Shown piece by piece: positions 5,629 to 11,024 of a DNA stretch of 11,024 bases; position 1 is the stretch's first letter; the number at the start of each line of letters is the position of its first letter. The stretch covers positions 1 through 11,024 of the forward strand of contig JAIXVO010000755.1 of the NCBI GenBank assembly GCA_027482985.1. Reading direction: 5' to 3'. Origin of the DNA: Cyanobacteriota bacterium (lineage in GTDB: Bacteria > Cyanobacteriota > Cyanobacteriia > Leptolyngbyales > Leptolyngbyaceae). The translations under genes were made by a program, and so were the position numbers. Below the pieces are notes generated by a model, which did no database searches, was not told the origin of the DNA, and saw nothing but the letters and a program-made list of their open reading frames with translations.

Positions 5629-7467
5629 ATGAAACTACTGCTGATTGAAGACGATCGCGCGATTGGTCTCGTGTTAACCCAGGTTTGCAAAACCCAAAAT
5701 TGGAGTTTAGAACATGTCCTGACCGGAGAACAGGGCTTAGATGCTGCCGCTGTCTGTCCTTATGATTTGGTTTTGCTGGATATGGGCTTGCCTGGGATTG
5801 ATGGGTTGACCGTCTGTCGTCAACTGCGGAGTACAGGGTTCCAAAATCCGATTCTGCTGTTAACCGGACAGGACAGTAGCGGTGCCCAGGTAGCAGGGTT
5901 AGATGCGGGTGCGAGTGATTACGTCACCAAACCTTTTGATTTAGAAGTCCTGCTAGCGCGGATTCGTGCTTTGGTGCGGCAGGATAAAGCGATTCCGCCC
6001 ATCGTTCGCTGGCAAACCCTGGAACTGCAACCGGAGCGCAACCAACTCACCTGTCAGGGGCAACCCGTGAATCTGACGCTGAAGGAGTATGGCCTCCTGG
6101 AGTTACTACTATTGAATCCGCAACGCGTGTATAGCCGCCGCGCCATGCTAGATCTCCTCTGGGATTTTGCCGAAGCCCCTGGAGAAGAAACCGTCAGTAC
6201 GCACATCAAATGTATTCGGCAGAAACTCAAAGCGGCAGGCAGTCAGGATCCGATCGAAACCGTGCATGGGTTGGGCTATCGGCTGCGATCGCCGCAGGCT
6301 GCGACCCCGGCCGCGCCAGAACCGAGCACCTCCCGGCTGACCGTTGCCGAGCAAAAAGCCCAGGCCGTCACTGCCAAAATTTGGCAGCAATTTCGACGGC
6401 AATACGAGGAGCGGATTCACACCCTGAGTGACCAGGTGCAAACCCTGGCACCCTACACGCCCAGTTGTGTGATGCCAGAAATTCAGCAGATTGCCCATAA
6501 GCTGATTGGCTCTTTGGGGATGTTTGGCCTCACTGCCGCCGCTCAGCAAGCCCGCCAACTGGAGCAGTTGATGCAAGCCACCAGCCTCGACCCAGCGCAG
6601 CTTGACACCGCCAGAGCTTGTGTCGCCTTCCTCCAACAAACGATCGCCGAGGCTCAACTCTCGCCTCCTCCCCCAGCGGCTCCAGTCAATCACCCCGCAC
6701 CATCCACCAGCAAAACCGCTCAGGTGTTAATTGTGGATGATGACCTGGCTCTCGCTGATCGCCTGCGGGAAGCTGCGATCGCCTGGAATTTGCAGGTTGA
6801 AATTGCCACCGATCTGACCGTGGCGCAGCAGATGATTGAGCAGCGCCCCCCCCAGGTCATTGTGCTAGATCTCAACTTTCCGGGGGAAGCGAATGGCTTG
6901 TCCTTAATGCGGGAGTTGGAGCAGCGATCGCCCAAACTGCCCATTATTATCCTGACGGCACGGGAAGAACTGCGCGATCGCGTGGCGGCGGCCCAGTTGG
7001 GCGTGAGTGCGTTTCTGGTGAAACCCCTACCCGCAGTCGAAATCTTGCACACGATCATGACCGTACTGCGGCGATCGCCCCATTCACCAGCAGGCGATCG
7101 GCTGTTGCTGGTGGATGATGACCCCGCGTTCCTGCAAGAACTCTCCACCCGCCTGACGGATCGCGGGATGCAGGTGACCGTCTCCAGCCAACCCGAAAAC
7201 TTTTTGCAAACCCTCAGCCGCTGCCAACCAGAGGCCCTCATCTTAGATCTAGAAATGCCGGAGTTTGATGGGCTGGAACTCTGCCAGGTTGTCCGCGCCG
7301 ATCCCCAGTGGCAGTCCCTCAAGGTGCTGTTTCTCTCGGCTCACAGTACCCGCGACTGCGTGACGAAAGCCTATGCCGCCGGAGCCGATGCCTATCTAGA
7401 TAAAGCGGTGCCGGCTCCGCTGCTCATCACACAAATTTTGCAACGGTTGGGACGACTTGAGACATAG
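5629..7467 (+). CDS. Composite response regulator: REC-winged helix-HPt-REC-REC
   Basis: This is a 612-residue cytoplasmic signalling protein. Residues 1-120 are a receiver with LLIEDD, Asp51 in LLDMGLPG and Lys101 in TKPF. Residues 126-221 are an OmpR/PhoB-type winged helix with LTLKEYGLLELLL and VSTHIKCIRQKLK, ending HGLGYRL. Residues about 240-345 form an HPt domain with His290 in AHKLIGSLGMFG. Residues 365-482 are a second receiver (VDDD; Asp414 in VLDLNFP; Lys465), and 490-610 a third (VDDD; Asp540 in LDLEMPEFDG; Lys592, followed by Ala instead of the usual Pro). All phospho-sites appear intact. Pro/Ala/Ser-rich linkers flank the HPt domain. The protein should bind DNA and also relay phosphate between His and Asp sites. 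Similar composites are annotated in cyanobacteria as multi-component winged-helix regulators. It is the first gene of a + strand operon, 21 nt ahead of the DUF4118 kinase. Confidence 0.93.
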   Translation: MKLLLIEDDRAIGLVLTQVCKTQNWSLEHVLTGEQGLDAAAVCPYDLVLLDMGLPGIDGLTVCRQLRSTGFQNPILLLTGQDSSGAQVAGLDAGASDYVTKPFDLEVLLARIRALVRQDKAIPPIVRWQTLELQPERNQLTCQGQPVNLTLKEYGLLELLLLNPQRVYSRRAMLDLLWDFAEAPGEETVSTHIKCIRQKLKAAGSQDPIETVHGLGYRLRSPQAATPAAPEPSTSRLTVAEQKAQAVTAKIWQQFRRQYEERIHTLSDQVQTLAPYTPSCVMPEIQQIAHKLIGSLGMFGLTAAAQQARQLEQLMQATSLDPAQLDTARACVAFLQQTIAEAQLSPPPPAAPVNHPAPSTSKTAQVLIVDDDLALADRLREAAIAWNLQVEIATDLTVAQQMIEQRPPQVIVLDLNFPGEANGLSLMRELEQRSPKLPIIILTAREELRDRVAAAQLGVSAFLVKPLPAVEILHTIMTVLRRSPHSPAGDRLLLVDDDPAFLQELSTRLTDRGMQVTVSSQPENFLQTLSRCQPEALILDLEMPEFDGLELCQVVRADPQWQSLKVLFLSAHSTRDCVTKAYAAGADAYLDKAVPAPLLITQILQRLGRLET

Positions 7468-7474
7468 AACCAGC

Positions 7475-7480
7475 GAGAGG
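7475..7480 (+). promoter_or_regulatory. Ribosome binding site of the DUF4118 kinase
   Basis: GAGAGG is followed by GG and lies 8 nt before ATG 7489, whereas ATG 7483 would start only 2 nt after it. This favours 7489 as the start and removes two residues (Met-Ala) from the longest reading. Confidence 0.6.
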
Positions 7481-7488
7481 GGATGGCA

Positions 7489-10400
7489 ATGAACTTGAAA
7501 GTGGCACAAGGATTACGGTATTACGGGGTGGCGATCGCGTCCACGGCGATCGCCCTACAACTCAGTCTCTGGCTCCAGCCCTTACTGATCCGTACCATCG
7601 GCGCTTTTTTCTACATTGCGGTCATGGTCAGCACCAGCTATGGCGGCTTGAGAGCAGGCATGGTCACGATTGTCCTCTCAACGGTGGTGCTCAACTACTA
7701 TTTAATCCCGCCCTATGGCTCCTTTTGGGGCACTGACCCCGATGATGTCTTGCGGTTAGGCATTTTTGCGAGCATCGCCTTGTTAATCAGCCTGATCAAT
7801 GCCCGTCTCCGAGTCAGCAATCGCCAGTATCAAAAGCTCAATCAGCAAATCCAGGCAGACAGTCACAATCGCCTGAAAATGGCGCTGAATGCTGCCAACA
7901 TGGGGCTGTGGGATTGGGATCTGGTGACGGGGGAAATTCTCTGGTCGCCGGAGCATGAAACCCTGCTAGGATTACCCCCTGGCTCATTTGATGGGCGCTA
8001 CGAAACCTTTGATCAGCAGATGCACCCCCAGGACCGGGACGGCCTCAATGCCGCCATCACCCAAGCACTGCAAAATCATACACCTTACCAACACGAATAT
8101 CGGGTGATTTGGCCGGATAGCACCGTGCATTGGGTTGAAGGTCGCGGGCATGCCTTTTACGATGAGCAGGGGCAACCGCTCCGGATGAGTGGCACGATTA
8201 TGGCAATTGATCAGCGCAAACAGGCCGAACTGGAGCGGACAGCCCTGTTGCAGCAGGAGCAGGAGACGCGCAGCAAAGTGGAACAACTGCTGCAAGTGTT
8301 GGAACAGGAACGCAATCGCCTCACCCAAATTCTGCAACAGATGCCCGTCGGGGTGATGGTGGCAGCGGTGGAAGAAGGATCCATTACGTTTCAGAATGAA
8401 GCCGTCCACCGGCTCTTGCGGCATCCCACCTTAGTTGCCAGCAACTTGGAGGAGTATGACCAATATCAAGGCTTCCATCTCGATGGTCAACCCTACGAGA
8501 CCGCAGAATATCCTTTGGTGCGAGCGTTGATCCAGCAGGAAGTCGTGAAAGCCGAAGAGATGCAATATATCCGGGGTGATAGCACAAAAACCCTGCTATC
8601 AGTCAGTGCTGCGCCCATTTACGATCAAAGCGGAACCCTGATTGCCGCCGTCTGTGCCTTTGAAGATATCTTGGAACGGAAGCAAACGGAAGCTGCTCTC
8701 CGTCAAAGCGATGCTCGGTTGCGCTTGGCTCAGGTGAGTAGTAATTCCGGCGTGTGGGATTGGGATGTGCAGACCAACACCTCCTACTGGTCGCCAGAGT
8801 ATTACCTGCTACATCAGATCGATTCCGCGATCGCCCCCAGCTATGAGCACTGGTTAGCTCTGATTTATCTCGACGATCGCGATTGGGTGCAGGCGGAAAT
8901 TGCCCGCACACTCGCCAGTACAACTTCTGACCTGCGGCTGGAATTTCGTGTCCAGCGGCCTGATGGAATCCGCTGGTTTGCCACCCTGGGCCAAGTGTTT
9001 CGGAATGCCACAGGGCAACCTCAGCGAGTAGTGGGCATCGAGATCGACATCACCCCCCAGAAACAAGCCGAAATTGCCCTCCAAACGCTGAATGCCGAAC
9101 TGGAACAACGCGTCGTAGAACGGACGCTTGAATTGCAGGTCGTCAACACCCGCCTGATGGAAACCCTGATGGAGCAGCAACAAACCCAACTCGTGCTGTG
9201 GGAACAATCCCAACTGCTCGATCTCGCCCATGACACGATTCTCACGTTGGATTTGAATTTTGCCATCACCTTCTGGAATCAGGGTGCTGTGCGCATGTAT
9301 GGCTGGAGCAAAACCGAAACCCTGGGGCAACCGATTGACACCTTGCTGCAGACCCAATATCCCCTGCCCCTGCCAGAGATCCAAGCTGAACTCTATAGTC
9401 GCGGCTACTGGGAAGGCGAACTGGTACAACAACACCGCAACCAGCAACCCATTCAGGTTGCCAGCCGCTGGGTGCTCCAAAAAGATGACCACGGGCAAGC
9501 GATCAAAATTTTGCAGATTAATAATGACATCACTATCCGCAAGCAGTTTGAGCAGGAACGCCAACGGATTGAGGCCGCACTGCGCCAAAGTGAAACCATG
9601 TTTCGCTCCCTCAGTGATTTTTCTCCCATGGGGATTTTCCTCTCGAATCCGCAAGGAGTGTGTATTTACACCAACCGCCGCTATCAACAAATTGTCGGCT
9701 GTAGCGAAGCGGAGGCATTAGGCGAAGGCTGGCGCGAGTTTATCCATCCCGCCGATCGCGAGTGGGTATTTTCTGAATGGGCAGCGGTGGTAGAGGCGAA
9801 GGGTGAAGTTTTATTCAACGATTTGCGCTATTGCGATCGCCAGGATCGGGTCACCTATACCCGGGTTCGGAGTGCCCCCATCCTCAATGATCAGGGTGAG
9901 ATCACAATGTTTGTGGGCATGGTGGAGGACACCACCGAACAGCGGCAGGTGGATCAAATGAAGCAGGAATTCATCTCCATCGTCAGTCATGAACTCCGCA
10001 CGCCACTCACCTCCATTCGCGGGGCACTGGGCTTGATTGCCGGCGGGGTCTATGACAAAAAGCCCGAAAAAATGAAGGAAATGATTGCGATCGCGGCGCG
10101 CCAGAGCGATCGCCTGGTGCGCCTGGTGAGTGATATCCTGGATTTACGGCGGTTGGAATCTGGGCAGGTACACTTCAACCGGAAACAATGGGAAGCGGCA
10201 GAACTGCTCCAACAATCGGCGGATGCGATGCGGGGGCAAGCCGACCAGCACCAAATTCGGCTGGTGGTAGAAGCGACGACGGCAGAAGTGTGGGCCGATG
10301 GCGATACAGTCATCCAAACCCTGACCAATCTGCTGAGTAATGCGATCAAATTCTCACCCGCCGAGAGCACCATCTGGCTGCGCGCGGCGATCGTGGCTGA

Positions 10401-10707
10401 GGCCGAGGCGATCGCCCAACTGCCCCCCCACCCTGCCAGCACCTCCCGGCCCCTCGTCCTCTTTGCCGTCCAAGACCAGGGTCGCGGCATTCCTGCCGCC
10501 CAACTGGAAAGTATTTTTGGGCAATTCCAACAAGTCGATGCCTCCGATTCCCGCGAAAAAGGAGGGACGGGGTTGGGCCTGGCAATTTGCCGCACCATAG
10601 TAGAACATCAGGGTGGTAAAATCTGGGTCGAAAGTGAATTGGGTGTCGGCAGTACGTTTTACTTTACGCTGCCATTGTCTGCCGTTCCCTCCCAGCATTG
10701 GTCTTAG
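7489..10707 (+). CDS. DUF4118 multi-PAS sensor histidine kinase
   Basis: This is a 1072-residue protein. The N-terminus (about 1-110) holds four hydrophobic segments (about 9-28, 37-51, 57-74, 88-105) with SYGGLRAGM and LIPPYGSFWG. This is the DUF4118 pattern, the KdpD-type membrane module. Five PAS-like domains follow at about 128-248, 275-400, 408-528, 575-688 and 700-822. The first and third share WDWD...WSPE, typical of the PAS_3 fold. Coiled coils lie at about 245-283 and 528-572. The kinase core has His834 in [10 protein letters not shown], Asn951 in SNAIKFSP, DQGRGI at 996-1001 and GTGLGL at 1026-1031. No receiver or HPt is attached. It should autophosphorylate His834 and pass phosphate to a receiver in a neighbour. 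The ligand or cofactor is not visible; none of the PAS domains shows an obvious flavin (LOV) motif. It lies between the composite regulator and a stand-alone receiver, probably co-transcribed with both. Confidence 0.93.
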   Translation: MNLKVAQGLRYYGVAIASTAIALQLSLWLQPLLIRTIGAFFYIAVMVSTSYGGLRAGMVTIVLSTVVLNYYLIPPYGSFWGTDPDDVLRLGIFASIALLISLINARLRVSNRQYQKLNQQIQADSHNRLKMALNAANMGLWDWDLVTGEILWSPEHETLLGLPPGSFDGRYETFDQQMHPQDRDGLNAAITQALQNHTPYQHEYRVIWPDSTVHWVEGRGHAFYDEQGQPLRMSGTIMAIDQRKQAELERTALLQQEQETRSKVEQLLQVLEQERNRLTQILQQMPVGVMVAAVEEGSITFQNEAVHRLLRHPTLVASNLEEYDQYQGFHLDGQPYETAEYPLVRALIQQEVVKAEEMQYIRGDSTKTLLSVSAAPIYDQSGTLIAAVCAFEDILERKQTEAALRQSDARLRLAQVSSNSGVWDWDVQTNTSYWSPEYYLLHQIDSAIAPSYEHWLALIYLDDRDWVQAEIARTLASTTSDLRLEFRVQRPDGIRWFATLGQVFRNATGQPQRVVGIEIDITPQKQAEIALQTLNAELEQRVVERTLELQVVNTRLMETLMEQQQTQLVLWEQSQLLDLAHDTILTLDLNFAITFWNQGAVRMYGWSKTETLGQPIDTLLQTQYPLPLPEIQAELYSRGYWEGELVQQHRNQQPIQVASRWVLQKDDHGQAIKILQINNDITIRKQFEQERQRIEAALRQSETMFRSLSDFSPMGIFLSNPQGVCIYTNRRYQQIVGCSEAEALGEGWREFIHPADREWVFSEWAAVVEAKGEVLFNDLRYCDRQDRVTYTRVRSAPILNDQGEITMFVGMVEDTTEQRQVDQMKQEFISIVSHELRTPLTSIRGALGLIAGGVYDKKPEKMKEMIAIAARQSDRLVRLVSDILDLRRLESGQVHFNRKQWEAAELLQQSADAMRGQADQHQIRLVVEATTAEVWADGDTVIQTLTNLLSNAIKFSPAESTIWLRAAIVAEAEAIAQLPPHPASTSRPLVLFAVQDQGRGIPAAQLESIFGQFQQVDASDSREKGGTGLGLAICRTIVEHQGGKIWVESELGVGSTFYFTLPLSAVPSQHWS

Positions 10708-10734
10708 CCCCCAAGTGATTGGCACAGTCAATAC

Positions 10735-10739
10735 AGGAG
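10735..10739 (+). promoter_or_regulatory. Ribosome binding site of the receiver protein
   Basis: AGGAG lies 10 nt before GTG 10750. It supports GTG as the start; no in-frame ATG is available nearby. Confidence 0.6.
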
Positions 10740-10749
10740 CAAAGTTAAA

Positions 10750-11024
10750 GTGCCGTTTAAACGAGTTTTAGTGGTTGATGATGAGGCGGATATTCGCGCC
10801 ATTATCCAGGGGTGTTTAGAAGATATTGCCGAGTGGGAGGTCGTGACCGCAACATCCGGCGAAGAAGGCATCGAACTCGCTGCCACCATGCAACCCGATG
10901 GCATTTTATTAGATGTAACGATGTCGGGCATGGGCGGGATTGAAACCTTACATGTGCTCCAAGCTGACCCCCGCACTCACACCATTCCCGTGGCCTTGCT
11001 GACGGCGAAAGTGTTGCAGGAAGA
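10750..11024 (+). CDS. Stand-alone receiver (CheY-like) protein, 3' truncated by the window
   Basis: The frame opens at GTG 10750 and runs to the window edge, giving 91 residues. It is a receiver domain: RVLVVDDEADIRAII at 5-19 with the acidic pair Asp10/Asp11, the phospho-acceptor Asp55 in ILLDVTMSGMGG, and Thr85 in LLTAK. The loop after Asp55 reads TMSGMGG where most receivers have MMPGMDG, so the usual Pro is Ser and an Asp is Gly. The conserved Lys would lie beyond the edge. It follows the DUF4118 kinase stop by 42 nt in the same direction, and single-receiver genes commonly follow such kinases in cyanobacteria, so it is a probable direct partner. Whether an output domain follows cannot be seen. 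Confidence 0.88.
   Translation, partial: MPFKRVLVVDDEADIRAIIQGCLEDIAEWEVVTATSGEEGIELAATMQPDGILLDVTMSGMGGIETLHVLQADPRTHTIPVALLTAKVLQE

Larger units (their letters stand above)
354..10415. repeat. HIP1 palindromes (GCGATCGC), dispersed
   Basis: I count about 28 copies of GCGATCGC between these positions, for example at 354, 705, 814, 987, 1056, 1295, 1566, 1856, 1898, 2946 and 10408. Nearly all lie in coding sequence; 2946 lies in the short convergent gap. Random expectation for an 8-mer in 11 kb is below one. HIP1 marks many cyanobacterial genomes, which places the window there. No copy lies in the 5390-5628 control region. Confidence 0.9.

Noticed and set aside
6720..7322. 200-codon open frame on the - strand
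   Set aside because: It is antisense to two intact receiver domains. Its Ser/Arg-rich composition is typical of a shadow frame.
8854..9690. 278-codon open frame on the - strand
   Set aside because: It lies wholly inside the multi-PAS kinase, whose domains are clear. The antisense product has no recognisable motif.
10708..10749. Terminator between the DUF4118 kinase and the receiver gene
   Set aside because: Only a 4-bp ATTG/CAAT pairing is visible with no T-run. The genes are probably co-transcribed.
1..11024. Insertion sequence, phage, CRISPR, toxin-antitoxin or defence genes
   Set aside because: I found no transposase, integrase, regularly spaced repeats, terminal inverted repeats or defence-type domains. 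HIP1 copies are dispersed, not an array.

Overview
The window is cyanobacterial chromosomal DNA. The main sign is the palindrome GCGATCGC (HIP1), which I count about 28 times in 11 kb, roughly one per 390 bp. This density is typical of many cyanobacteria. The protein content agrees: DUF928 and CHASE2 proteins, a hybrid kinase with the C-terminal tail common in cyanobacteria, and a DUF4118/multi-PAS kinase. GC content looks moderate to high in genes and clearly lower in the central intergenic region. The species cannot be named. I see no mobile element, CRISPR array, tRNA or rRNA.

Layout. (1) Positions 3-2944, + strand: a tight run of three genes. These are the 3' part of a CHASE2-domain membrane protein, a secreted DUF928 protein and an M28 zinc peptidase, with gaps of 11 and 3 nt. 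(2) Positions 2983-5224, - strand, convergent with the first block: a small protein of unknown function followed, 13 nt later, by a membrane hybrid histidine kinase. (3) Positions 5225-5628: a divergent intergenic region of about 400 bp, AT-rich in its right half. It holds a terminator-like hairpin with a competing hairpin on the - strand, 8-bp direct repeats spaced by 11 bp, and a 7-bp dyad near the next gene. (4) Positions 5629-11024, + strand: a signalling operon. It encodes a five-domain response regulator (REC, winged helix, HPt, REC, REC), a large DUF4118/five-PAS histidine kinase and the start of a stand-alone receiver protein that runs off the window.

How it may work. The two divergent units together contain two kinases, five receivers (one in the hybrid kinase, three in the big regulator, one stand-alone) and a single HPt domain. 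The hybrid kinase has a receiver but no HPt. The DUF4118 kinase has neither. The only HPt sits inside the DNA-binding regulator. A plausible but unproven model is a branched phosphorelay that converges on the regulator, which may control the shared intergenic region through the 11-bp-spaced repeats. I see no defence or biosynthetic system. The most unusual items are the composite regulator, the possible attenuator, the direct repeats and the unknown gene coupled to the hybrid kinase.
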